Positions 45,548 through 54,998 of a stretch of 64,000 nucleotides of DNA are shown here, in pieces (the first letter of the stretch is position 1; every line of letters starts with the position of its first letter). The position numbers and the translations under genes were made by a program. Below the pieces are notes generated by a model. That model saw only the letters and a list, made by a program, of their open reading frames with translations, was not told the origin of the DNA and did no database searches. This stretch comes from Bin80 sp965215475 (GTDB lineage Bacteria; Bacteroidota; Rhodothermia; Rhodothermales; Bin80), in assembly GCA_965215475.1 (NCBI GenBank), contig OZ244061.1, forward strand, positions 3,646,874 through 3,710,873. The letters run 5' to 3'.

Positions 45548-46078
45548 ATGCCCGTGACCAGAGCTCAAAAAGAAGAAGAAGTTGCGTTTTTGACCGAAAG
45601 GCTGAAGGAGAAGCCTTCGGTTTATGTAACGGATTACAAAGGACTTAATGTTGAAGAAGTCAGTCAGTTGCGCCAAGTTTTGCGTGAGGCTGGCGTAGAG
45701 TATCGTGTTGTCAAAAACACGCTGCTGAAGCGTGCGATGGAGGGGACGGGAGGTTACGATGATGCAGTGGATTATTTATCGGGTCCCACCGCGGTAGCCA
45801 TCAGTGTCGAGCCAAGTGCTGCGGCTCGTGCAATTAAGTTGTTCAGAAAAAAAAATGATCAAGATCTTCCCAAACTCAAAGCCGCCATCGTAGATGGAGT
45901 GCTGTTCGAGGGAGATCAAATTGATACCTTGGCTTCTCTGAAGTCGAAGGAAGAATTATTAGGCGAAGTGGTGACACTTCTGCTTTCACCCGTTCAAAAT
46001 ATTGTTTCTGCAATAGAGTCTCAGGGAAGTCATCTTATCGCGATCCTGAACTCATTGCAAGATCGTGAAGAGGCTTAA
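45548..46078 (+). CDS. rplJ: 50S ribosomal protein L10
   Basis: 176 residues. L10 anchors L7/L12 dimers to the ribosome. The N-terminal domain (TERLKEKPSVYVTDYKGLNV, EYRVVKNTLLKRAMEGTG) and a C-terminal helix for L7/L12 binding (LLGEVVTLLLSPVQNIVSAI) are clear. The gap after rplA is only 4 bp, so the L10-binding leader known from enterobacteria is not in this position. Confidence 0.97.
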   Translation: MPVTRAQKEEEVAFLTERLKEKPSVYVTDYKGLNVEEVSQLRQVLREAGVEYRVVKNTLLKRAMEGTGGYDDAVDYLSGPTAVAISVEPSAAARAIKLFRKKNDQDLPKLKAAIVDGVLFEGDQIDTLASLKSKEELLGEVVTLLLSPVQNIVSAIESQGSHLIAILNSLQDREEA

Positions 46079-46150
46079 CTAGCCATAACCCTTAATCAGC
46101 GGCGCAGCTTTGTAGGCTGAGACCGTCGCAGGAAAACTTATGAAATAATC

Positions 46151-46531
46151 ATGGCAGATCTAAATTCATTAGCAGAACAGTTGGTATCCCTTACAATCAA
46201 AGAAGCCAGTGATCTTGCATCCATTTTGGAGTCCGAGTATGGCATCAAGCCCGCCGCTGCTGCCGTAGCTGTAGCGGCGCCAGGTGCCGGTGGAGGCGGA
46301 ACTGAAGCGGCGGAAGAGCAGACTGCATTTGATGTCGTCCTCAATAGCTTCGGAAGTAGCAAGATTGGGGTCATCAAAGAGGTGCGTGCCATTACCGGAC
46401 TTGGATTGAAAGAGGCAAAAGCACTGGTTGACAGTGTACCTGTTCCGATCAAAGAGGGCGCCTCAAAAGAGGAAGCCAACGAATTAAAAACACGTCTCGA
46501 AGCCGCAGGTGCCGAGATTGAAATCAAGTAG
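46151..46531 (+). CDS. rplL: 50S ribosomal protein L7/L12
   Basis: 126 residues. N-terminal dimerisation domain (LAEQLVSLTIKEASDLASIL), a flexible Ala/Gly hinge (AAAAVAVAAPGAGGGG) and the factor-binding C-terminal domain (FDVVLNSFGSSKIGVIKEVR, LGLKEAKALVDSVPVPIKEG). The 72-bp gap from rplJ is structured and G+C-rich, and might regulate the L10:L12 ratio. Confidence 0.98.
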   Translation: MADLNSLAEQLVSLTIKEASDLASILESEYGIKPAAAAVAVAAPGAGGGGTEAAEEQTAFDVVLNSFGSSKIGVIKEVRAITGLGLKEAKALVDSVPVPIKEGASKEEANELKTRLEAAGAEIEIK

Positions 46532-46554
46532 ATTGAGTTCTCTTCGTGCTACAT

Positions 46555-46572
46555 CTGACACGTATTTGTCAG
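46555..46572 (+). terminator. Hairpin between rplL and rpoB, possible attenuator
   Basis: CTGACA-CGTATT-TGTCAG, a 6-bp stem in the 73-bp gap between rplL and rpoB. It has no following T-run, so it is not a full terminator. Its position matches the partial terminator that lowers rpoBC transcription in enterobacteria. Confidence 0.35.
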
Positions 46573-46604
46573 GAACCAAATTTAAGACCATCCCTTAGGC
46601 ATAC

Positions 46605-49600
46605 ATGTCCAATAAGAATGGCCAGCATGCAGGGCGAGTAAACTTCGCTCGCTCCCGACCCGTTTTGGATTACCCGGATTTCTTGGGTATACAACTTGAA
46701 TCTTACGAGGACTTCGTACAGGCAAAGATCCCCCCTGAACTTCGCTCGGAAGAAAAAGGATTACAACAAATCTTTTTGAGTCACTTTCCAATTGAAGATA
46801 CCAAGGGGCGCTACATCCTGGAGTTTATTGATTACTCCCTTGGAGCGTCAAAACATTCGATTGAGGAATGCCTTGCGCAAGGATTGAATTACGCCGTTCC
46901 AATGAAAGCTACGTTGCGTCTTTCTGCAAAGGAAGATGATAATGACGATGAAGCGGAAGAGGCGGTGGAGCAAGAGGTATACTTGGGGGATTTGCCTGCA
47001 ATGACCTCGCGAGGCTCCTTTGTGATTAATGGTGCGGAGCGCGTCGTGGTGTCCCAGTTGCACCGAAGCCCAGGGGTCTTCTTTGCACGCGCGATTCATC
47101 CGAACGGGACCGAGCTTTTTTCGGCACGAATTATTCCATTCCGGGGCTCCTGGATCGAATTTTCGACGGATGTGCAGAATGTGATGTGGGCGTACATTGA
47201 CCGTAAGAGGAAGTTACCTGTAACGACACTCTTGCGTGCAATGGGATTTGGAGAGACCGATGAAGTGATCCGTCTGTTTGATCTGGCGAAGAGTGGGAAA
47301 ACAACGCTGAAGCGGGATTTTAAGAAATTGGTGGGTGCAACCCTAGCCTTTGATGTCACACGCAAGGTCGTTCCTTCAAGGGTATATGATGAAAAGACAG
47401 GAGAGCATCTGGGATATGTAGAAGTTGAAACCGGTTTCGATATTGAGTACCAGACACGTGATGACGGTGAGTTTCTTGAAGTGATTGATAAACAAACCGG
47501 TGAAATGATCGAGCACATCGATAAAGAAACGGGCGATGTGGTTGAGTACATCAATCAGGCAACGGGCGAGATTATTGAAGAAAAGATCAATCGAATTATC
47601 TTACCGGCAGATCACAAACTTGAGGAAGAAGATTGGAAAGCTCTTCGGGATTACAAGGTGGATGTGGTCTACTTGTTGCACGAGGAAGATGACGAAGATA
47701 AAGACTCCTTGGATATAACAACCTTGATCAAGACCCTCAGACGTGATCCGGCAAGCAATCAACCGGAAGCACTTGACGAACTGTATCGGGTGCTGCGAGA
47801 TAGTGATCCTCCAGATTCTGATGCGGCAAAAAACATACTTGATCGGCTCATTTTCAATGAAAAGCGTTATGATTTGGGTGCGGTGGGGCGCTATCGTATA
47901 AACAAGCGCTTGGGGCTGAATGTCCCAGCAGAAACGGTCACCTTAACCCAAGAAGATATTGTGACCATCATCCGCAGACTATTGGAACTTCGCTCAGAGC
48001 AGACGGGACTCGATGATATTGACCACCTGAGTAATCGCCGTGTACGTACGGTAGGAGAGCAACTGGGGTCTCAATTTTCACTCGGCTTGGCTCGCATGGC
48101 TAGGACCATCCGGGAGCGAATGAATGCACGAGATGCCGATTCATTGACCCCCCAGGATCTGGTCAATGCCAAGACAATCTCCAGTGTCATCAATACGTTT
48201 TTTGGGACCAATCAGCTGAGTCAGTACATGGATCAGACGAATCCGTTGGCTGAGTTAACCCATAAGCGGCGCATGTCGGCGTTAGGCCCAGGTGGATTGA
48301 CCAGAGAGCGTGCCGGGTTTGAAGTCCGGGATGTTCACTACACACACTACGGACGCCTTTGCCCGATTGAAACCCCTGAAGGTCCCAATATTGGTCTGAT
48401 CTCTTCCCTGTGTGTGCATGGAAGGATTAATCACTTCGGGTTTATTGAGACGCCTTATCGTCGGGTCGATAATAGTAAAGTGACCGAATCCATTGTCTAC
48501 CTCTCTGCGGAAGAAGAGGACGAAGCCGTCATTGCACAGGCCAATGCGAGGATTGATGACGACGGCAACTTCCTGGATGAACTGATTCGATGTCGCCACC
48601 GAGGGGAGTTCCCATCGGAGCGGCCCGAGCGGATTCAGTTTATGGATATTGCTCCAAATCAGATTGTCTCGCCAAGTGCCTCCATCATTCCATTTCTAGA
48701 GCATGATGATGCAAACCGTGCGCTGATGGGGTCAAACATGCAGCGACAGGCGGTTCCACTGCTCCGAGCAGAAGCACCTATCGTGGGGACTGGATTAGAA
48801 GGGCGTGTTGCAAGAGATTCCCGAGCGGCCGTGGTTGCTGAGGGGAAAGGCGTTGTTGAGTATGTTGATTCGACGCGGATTGTAGTTCGGTATGATCAGT
48901 CTGTTGCAGAGGAAAGGGTTGCATTTAATGAACCCGTCGTTGAGTATGAACTGACAAAATTCCGACGCACCAATCAGGATACATGTATTAATCAAAAGCC
49001 GATCTTGAAGGTCGGCCAGAAAGTAGAAGAGGGAACCGTCTTGACCGATGGCTTCGGGACCGAGAATGGAGAACTCGCACTAGGCAAGAATGTGTTGGTT
49101 GCGTTTATGCCTTGGAGAGGGTACAACTTTGAGGATGCAATCGTACTTTCCGAGCGCCTTGTCTCAGAGGATGTCTTTACGTCTGTACATATCGAGTCAT
49201 TTGAACTGCAAGTTAGGGAGACAAAGCGAGGGCAGGAAGAGCTTACACGTGAGATCCCGAACGTATCGGTAGAAGCGACGAAGGATTTGGATGAGCGTGG
49301 CATTGTACGTGTTGGGGCAGAGGTCAAGGCAGGAGACATTATTGTTGGAAAAATCACCCCCAAAGGAGAAACCGATCCTACGCCTGAAGAAAAACTGCTC
49401 CGAGCCATCTTTGGAGATAAGGCAGGGGATGTAAAAGATGCGTCCCTGAAAGCCCCTACAGGAATGGAAGGAGTAGTCATTGATACACAACTCTTTAGCC
49501 GCCGCAATTCGGATCCTGAATCCAAGAAGCGTGAACATCAGCAACTTGCCGAGATTGAAAGCGTCTTTGACAAGGAATTGACAAAGTTGCAGACCGAGTT

Positions 49601-50615
49601 TACGAGGAAATTCTTTGAACTTTCGAAGGGATGCACGGCAAAGACCAACATGGAATCCCAACATGGAGAGGTTGTCGTGTTGGAAGGTGCAAAAATTCAG
49701 GAGTCAGATTTCAAGGATGTTCCTCCATATGAGTTGAACCCGCATTTTTCCGTCAAAGGGAAACGCGGGGCAGACAAGAATCTAAAGCGGCTCTTTGAGA
49801 ATTTCAACCAAGCTTTTGATCAGATTGATGCCAAGTTCAAACGTGAGCGTCATCGGATTCAAATGGGAGATGAACTCTCTCCGGGAATTGTCCAACTTGC
49901 CAAAGTTTATGTAGCAAAGAAACGTAAGATTCAGGTAGGAGACAAGATGGCTGGTCGGCATGGAAACAAGGGGGTCGTTGCTCGTATTGTTCCGGTCGAA
50001 GACATGCCATTCCTTGAAGATGGTACACCCGTAGATATTGTGCTCAACCCGCTTGGTGTTCCGTCTCGAATGAATCTTGGCCAGATATATGAAACTCTTC
50101 TTGGCTGGGCAGGTGCGAAGCTAGGGAAGCGTTTTGCTACGCCAAGTTTTGATGGACCCACGATGCAGGATCTGATCGAAAATATGGAAGAAGCAGGTTT
50201 ACCCGTTGATGGAAGGACGCAGTTGTACGATGGCCAAACAGGGGAACCGTTTGATCAGAAAACGACCGTTGGTCAGATTTACATGCTGAAGCTCAGTCAT
50301 TTAGTAGATGACAAGATTCATGCCCGTTCCATTGGTCCTTACAGCTTGATCACTCAGCAACCACTCGGAGGTAAGGCGCAGTTTGGTGGCCAGCGGTTAG
50401 GAGAGATGGAAGTCTGGGCAATGTATGCATATGGAGCTTCCAACGTCTTGCAGGAGATGCTCACCTATAAGAGTGATGATGTTGAGGGTCGATCAAAGGC
50501 CTATGAATGCATTGTAAAAGGTGAAAATATGCCACCTGCGGGTACGCCGGAGAGCTTTAACGTGCTCGTTCGAGAGCTACAGGGACTCGGTCTCGAAGTG
50601 TCACTTGACCAGTAG
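46605..50615 (+). CDS. rpoB: RNA polymerase beta subunit
   Basis: 1336 residues. The fork loop/rifampicin region FFGTNQLSQYMDQTNPLAEL, THKRRMSALGPGG is at about residue 535 and looks rifampicin-sensitive (Asp, His and Ser at the usual resistance positions). Others: the catalytic-pocket block FMPWRGYNFEDAIVLSERLV, the DKMAGRHGNKGV motif, and the C-terminal FGGQRLGEMEVWAMYAYGAS. In the beta lobe, at about residues 288-322, an 11-residue motif is repeated three times (IDKQTGEMIEH, IDKETGDVVEY, INQATGEIIEE), inside a lineage insertion. A 50-bp gap or less from rpoC shows co-transcription. Confidence 0.98.
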   Translation: MSNKNGQHAGRVNFARSRPVLDYPDFLGIQLESYEDFVQAKIPPELRSEEKGLQQIFLSHFPIEDTKGRYILEFIDYSLGASKHSIEECLAQGLNYAVPMKATLRLSAKEDDNDDEAEEAVEQEVYLGDLPAMTSRGSFVINGAERVVVSQLHRSPGVFFARAIHPNGTELFSARIIPFRGSWIEFSTDVQNVMWAYIDRKRKLPVTTLLRAMGFGETDEVIRLFDLAKSGKTTLKRDFKKLVGATLAFDVTRKVVPSRVYDEKTGEHLGYVEVETGFDIEYQTRDDGEFLEVIDKQTGEMIEHIDKETGDVVEYINQATGEIIEEKINRIILPADHKLEEEDWKALRDYKVDVVYLLHEEDDEDKDSLDITTLIKTLRRDPASNQPEALDELYRVLRDSDPPDSDAAKNILDRLIFNEKRYDLGAVGRYRINKRLGLNVPAETVTLTQEDIVTIIRRLLELRSEQTGLDDIDHLSNRRVRTVGEQLGSQFSLGLARMARTIRERMNARDADSLTPQDLVNAKTISSVINTFFGTNQLSQYMDQTNPLAELTHKRRMSALGPGGLTRERAGFEVRDVHYTHYGRLCPIETPEGPNIGLISSLCVHGRINHFGFIETPYRRVDNSKVTESIVYLSAEEEDEAVIAQANARIDDDGNFLDELIRCRHRGEFPSERPERIQFMDIAPNQIVSPSASIIPFLEHDDANRALMGSNMQRQAVPLLRAEAPIVGTGLEGRVARDSRAAVVAEGKGVVEYVDSTRIVVRYDQSVAEERVAFNEPVVEYELTKFRRTNQDTCINQKPILKVGQKVEEGTVLTDGFGTENGELALGKNVLVAFMPWRGYNFEDAIVLSERLVSEDVFTSVHIESFELQVRETKRGQEELTREIPNVSVEATKDLDERGIVRVGAEVKAGDIIVGKITPKGETDPTPEEKLLRAIFGDKAGDVKDASLKAPTGMEGVVIDTQLFSRRNSDPESKKREHQQLAEIESVFDKELTKLQTEFTRKFFELSKGCTAKTNMESQHGEVVVLEGAKIQESDFKDVPPYELNPHFSVKGKRGADKNLKRLFENFNQAFDQIDAKFKRERHRIQMGDELSPGIVQLAKVYVAKKRKIQVGDKMAGRHGNKGVVARIVPVEDMPFLEDGTPVDIVLNPLGVPSRMNLGQIYETLLGWAGAKLGKRFATPSFDGPTMQDLIENMEEAGLPVDGRTQLYDGQTGEPFDQKTTVGQIYMLKLSHLVDDKIHARSIGPYSLITQQPLGGKAQFGGQRLGEMEVWAMYAYGASNVLQEMLTYKSDDVEGRSKAYECIVKGENMPPAGTPESFNVLVRELQGLGLEVSLDQ

Positions 50616-50665
50616 TCGGATTGGTCATTACTCATTCAACTCTAATTAGCCAGGTTGATCGCATT

Positions 50666-53600
50666 ATGCCGTACGGGAATTCGCCCTCACAGAGTAAAAA
50701 CTTTTCATCCATCACTATTAACCTTGCCTCACCAGAAACAATTCTGGATCGGAGTCATGGTGAAGTTCTCAAGCCGGAGACGATTAATTACCGTAGCTTT
50801 AAGCCCGAGAAGGATGGGCTGTTCTGCGAGCGTATTTTTGGTCCTGTCAAAGATTGGGAATGTTACTGCGGTAAGTACAAACGTATTCGTTACAAAGGGA
50901 TTATTTGTGATCGTTGTGGCGTGGAAGTAACCCGAAAAAGTGTTCGGCGCGAACGAATGGGGCACATTGCCTTGTCGGTTCCGGTTGTCCATATATGGTA
51001 CTTCCGTACTATGCCGAACAAGATCGGACATCTTCTCAATATTCGATCAAAGAAGCTGGAAAAGGTCATTTACTTTGAGGAATATGTGGTGGTCCAAGCC
51101 GGCTGTGCAGCGGAGCACGGGATTGAGGACAACCAACTTCTAAAAGAGGAAGACTATTACGAGATCCTGTACAAGATCAGAGAAGATAATAATCGTCTCT
51201 CTGATGATGATCCCGATAAGTTTATTGCGATGATCGGGGGAGAAGCGATCGAATTTATGCTGAAGCGTCTTCGTTTAGAAGAGCTTTCTCATGAACTTAG
51301 ATTTCAGATTAAGACCGAGAGCAGTCAGCAGCGCAAGGCGGAGGCCATTAAACGGCTAACGGTAGTAGAAGCCTTCCGTGATGCAAATCGGCGGTTGGAT
51401 AACTATCCAGAGTGGATGGTTCTTCGTGTGATTCCTGTAATTCCGCCTGAGTTACGTCCTTTGGTTCCTCTTGAAGGAGGAAGGTTTGCTACCAGTGACC
51501 TGAATGATCTATATCGTCGGGTAATTATTCGCAATAATCGGTTGCAGCGCCTGATTGACATCAAAGCTCCAGAGGTCATCCTTCGGAATGAAAAGCGGAT
51601 GCTCCAGGAGGCTGTGGATAGTCTCTTTGATAATTCCCGAAAGGTAAATGCCGTACGCAGCGATTCAAATCGGGCACTAAAAAGTCTCTCAGATATGCTC
51701 AAAGGGAAGCAAGGTCGCTTCCGCCAGAATCTATTGGGCAAACGCGTAGACTACTCTGGACGATCTGTGATTGTCGTAGGCCCTGAGCTTGATTTGCATC
51801 AGTGTGGGATCCCCAAAGAGATGGCGGTCGAATTATTTAAGCCGTTTGTGATTCGAAAATTGATTGAGCGAGGGGTTGTCAAAACCGTGAAGAGTGCCAA
51901 GAAGATCGTTGACAAGCGAACTCCGGAGGTCTGGGATATCTTGGAAAAAGTAATCCAAGGGCGACCAGTGATGCTCAACCGAGCACCAACGCTCCATAGA
52001 TTGGGGTTCCAGGCATTCCAGCCCGTCCTGACCGAAGGAAAGGCCATCCAGCTACATCCTCTTGTATGTACCGCATTCAATGCTGACTTTGACGGAGACC
52101 AGATGGCAGTTCATGTACCCTTGGGACATGATGCATGCATGGAAGCGATGATTTTGATGCTGTCAAGTCATAATATTCTTTCCCCCGCCCATGGTGGCCC
52201 GATTACCGTGCCAACGCAGGATATGGTTCTTGGCCTGTACTATCTGACAAAATCACGTTCAGGTTGCAAAGGGGAAGGAATGATGTTTTCCTCTCTAACG
52301 GAAGTCAGGCAGGCCTTTGATCAGCAGATGGTTGAGGTTCATGCCAAAATCAAGGTTCGACTTAGTTCTGGAGAGATTACGGATACAACGGTTGGACGTG
52401 TACTGTTTAATGAGGTTGTCCCAGAGAGAGTGCCTTATATTAATGATGTGTTGACGAAAAAGAATCTAAGGCGCATTATTGGAGAGGTATTGACGGCGAC
52501 AGATTTTCCCCAGACCGCGCGCTTTCTGGATGAAATTAAACGGGCGGGCTTCGAACGTGCGACGACCGCCGGACTCACGTTTTCTCTGGCAGACATTGTT
52601 GTGCCAGACAAAAAACTTGATCTCATCAGTACGGCGGAGACGGAGGTTGCCGAGGCCTATGATAATTATGAGGAAGGGTATATCACCGATAATGAGCGCT
52701 ACAATAAGGTGATTGATATTTGGACTCGGACGAACAATAGCGTATCGGAGGTTCTCTTTGACACGTTGAAAGAGCACGAAGATGGCTTTAATGCGATCTA
52801 CATGATGGCAGACTCTGGTGCTCGTGGCTCAAAGGAGCAGATCCGGCAGTTGGGAGGCATGCGTGGGCTGATGGCGAAACCGCAAAAAAGCCTAGTTGGT
52901 TCTGCAGGTGAGATCATCGAAAATCCGATTGTGTCAAATTTCAAGGAAGGGCTATCGGTACTGGAGTACTTCATCTCCACGCACGGTGCACGAAAAGGAT
53001 TGGCCGATACAGCTTTGAAAACGGCGGACGCAGGTTATTTGACCCGCCGCCTTGTAGACGTAGCACAGGATGTAACGATTACGCAATATGACTGTGGTAC
53101 ATTACGAGGGATTGCGATCACGGCACTCAAGGACAATGAGACGGTTGTCGAACCCTTGGCGGACCGCATTCTTGGCCGCGTATCCCTGCATGATGTTCGT
53201 GATCCTCTTACGGATCAAGTGATTGTGCTGGCCAATGAGATGATTGATGAAGAAAAAGCCAAGCATATCGCGGGAACCAGTATTGAACGGGTCGAAATTC
53301 GTTCCGTCCTGACCTGCGAAGAGAAGCGGGGTACTTGTTCTTTATGTTATGGGCGTAATCTAGGCACGGGAAGGCTTGTAGAAGCAGGAGAAGCCGTAGG
53401 GATTGTAGCCGCGCAATCGATTGGTGAGCCAGGGACACAGCTGACTCTGCGTACCTTCCACGTCGGTGGAACCGCTAGCCGTATTGAAGCCGACAGCATG
53501 ATCAGAAGCAAATTTGCAGGTCGTGTGATCTACGAGAATTTGCGTACCGTTTCGTTTGATCGTGGTGATGGTCCAACGGAAATCGTTCTTACGCGACAAG

Positions 53601-54985
53601 GTGAAATTCGTATTGTTGATGAGGAGAACCGGCAGTTATTTACGTCCATTATTCCGTTTGGTGCGGAGGTCCTCGTCGCCGATGACGAAGTCGTGGAGAA
53701 AGATTCGGTTCTTGCAAGTTGGGATCCCTATAATAGTGTGATTTTATCTGAGGTGTCCGGTTCAATCCAATTTCAGGATATCATTGACGGGACGACCTTA
53801 CGGGAAGAATCGGACAAGTTCATTGGTCGCAAGGATAAGGTGATTATTGAGACCAGAGAGCGTTCCCTCACTCCGGCACTCCGGGTGTTTATGGATGATG
53901 ATAGTCATCGGGAATATCCATTGCCGGTACGTGCACGCTTACAGGTGAACGAGGGAGACGTGGTTCAGGCGGGTGAGGTATTGGCAAAGATCCCGAGACA
54001 ATCCGCCAGGACGCGTGATATTACGGGTGGCTTGCCCCGTGTGACCGAGCTTTTCGAAGCACGAACCCCAACCGACGCTGCTGTTGTAAGTGAGATTGAT
54101 GGGGTTGTAAGCTTTGGTGGAAGGAAGCGAGGGGCGCAGGAAGTGATCGTGACCAGTCGTGACGGGATTGACAAGCACTCCTACCTTGTTTCACTGCAGA
54201 AACATATTCTGGTCAATGAGCATGACTTTATTCGTGCTGGTGATGCCCTTTCAGACGGTCAGATTTCTCCAAGAGATATCCTCCGAATTAAAGGCGCACG
54301 TGCAGTACAGGAATATCTAGTCAACGAGATTCAGGAAGTCTACAGGTTACAGGGGGTTGCGATCAATGATAAGCACATTGAGGTGATTGTGCGTCAGATG
54401 ATGCAGAAGATCCGAGTTACGGATCCAGGCGATACAACCCTCTTGGAAGAGGAGGGAATCGCACGATTTCAGCTTGAAGAGCTCAATGATGCCCTTTATG
54501 ACAAGTTTGTCGTGACGGATGCAGGAGAGTCGGGATTACGTATCGGTTCTTTGGTTGATCGACGCCAGTTGCGAGAAGTAAATTCAGAAATGAAGCGGCG
54601 TGATATAAAAGAAGTTACGGTACGTGAGGCACAGCCAGCTGTGGGAGAACCTATTCTCTTGGGGATCACACAAGCGGCACTTGCGACGGACTCATTTATA
54701 TCGGCAGCCTCATTCCAGGAAACCACTAAGGTGCTTACAGAAGCAGCCATTGGAGCCAAAGTTGATCCATTATATGGGCTCAAGGAGAATGTAATTGTTG
54801 GTCATTTGATTCCCGCTGGAACAGGACAACACAGGTTCCGCGATATTGTAGTCGGATCTAAGAGTGAACTTGAAGAGCTCCAAGCCTCGATCAATGCGGA
54901 TATGGAACCGTCGGCAGGAGGGGATTCCGCTCCCAGTCAGGCGCCGACCAAGAGAGTCAAGCCTGTATTGGAACTCAAGGTATGA
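50666..54985 (+). CDS. rpoC: RNA polymerase beta' subunit
   Basis: 1439 residues from the ATG at 50666. The frame is open from a TTG at 50621, but family members begin close to KNFSSITINLASPETILDRS, so I use the ATG (MPYGNSPSQSKNFSS). Zinc site 1 is in ECYCGKYKR...CDRCGVEVT (about 65), the catalytic magnesium site AFNADFDGDQMAVHVP is at about 470, zinc site 2 in CEEKRGTCSLCYG is at about 885, and the trigger loop GEPGTQLTLRTFHVGGTAS follows. The Ser/Pro-rich tail ends in LELKV. It ends only 13 bp from the convergent permease gene, with no clear terminator between. Confidence 0.97.
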   Translation: MPYGNSPSQSKNFSSITINLASPETILDRSHGEVLKPETINYRSFKPEKDGLFCERIFGPVKDWECYCGKYKRIRYKGIICDRCGVEVTRKSVRRERMGHIALSVPVVHIWYFRTMPNKIGHLLNIRSKKLEKVIYFEEYVVVQAGCAAEHGIEDNQLLKEEDYYEILYKIREDNNRLSDDDPDKFIAMIGGEAIEFMLKRLRLEELSHELRFQIKTESSQQRKAEAIKRLTVVEAFRDANRRLDNYPEWMVLRVIPVIPPELRPLVPLEGGRFATSDLNDLYRRVIIRNNRLQRLIDIKAPEVILRNEKRMLQEAVDSLFDNSRKVNAVRSDSNRALKSLSDMLKGKQGRFRQNLLGKRVDYSGRSVIVVGPELDLHQCGIPKEMAVELFKPFVIRKLIERGVVKTVKSAKKIVDKRTPEVWDILEKVIQGRPVMLNRAPTLHRLGFQAFQPVLTEGKAIQLHPLVCTAFNADFDGDQMAVHVPLGHDACMEAMILMLSSHNILSPAHGGPITVPTQDMVLGLYYLTKSRSGCKGEGMMFSSLTEVRQAFDQQMVEVHAKIKVRLSSGEITDTTVGRVLFNEVVPERVPYINDVLTKKNLRRIIGEVLTATDFPQTARFLDEIKRAGFERATTAGLTFSLADIVVPDKKLDLISTAETEVAEAYDNYEEGYITDNERYNKVIDIWTRTNNSVSEVLFDTLKEHEDGFNAIYMMADSGARGSKEQIRQLGGMRGLMAKPQKSLVGSAGEIIENPIVSNFKEGLSVLEYFISTHGARKGLADTALKTADAGYLTRRLVDVAQDVTITQYDCGTLRGIAITALKDNETVVEPLADRILGRVSLHDVRDPLTDQVIVLANEMIDEEKAKHIAGTSIERVEIRSVLTCEEKRGTCSLCYGRNLGTGRLVEAGEAVGIVAAQSIGEPGTQLTLRTFHVGGTASRIEADSMIRSKFAGRVIYENLRTVSFDRGDGPTEIVLTRQGEIRIVDEENRQLFTSIIPFGAEVLVADDEVVEKDSVLASWDPYNSVILSEVSGSIQFQDIIDGTTLREESDKFIGRKDKVIIETRERSLTPALRVFMDDDSHREYPLPVRARLQVNEGDVVQAGEVLAKIPRQSARTRDITGGLPRVTELFEARTPTDAAVVSEIDGVVSFGGRKRGAQEVIVTSRDGIDKHSYLVSLQKHILVNEHDFIRAGDALSDGQISPRDILRIKGARAVQEYLVNEIQEVYRLQGVAINDKHIEVIVRQMMQKIRVTDPGDTTLLEEEGIARFQLEELNDALYDKFVVTDAGESGLRIGSLVDRRQLREVNSEMKRRDIKEVTVREAQPAVGEPILLGITQAALATDSFISAASFQETTKVLTEAAIGAKVDPLYGLKENVIVGHLIPAGTGQHRFRDIVVGSKSELEELQASINADMEPSAGGDSAPSQAPTKRVKPVLELKV

Positions 54986-54998
54986 TTGGACTCTCCCA

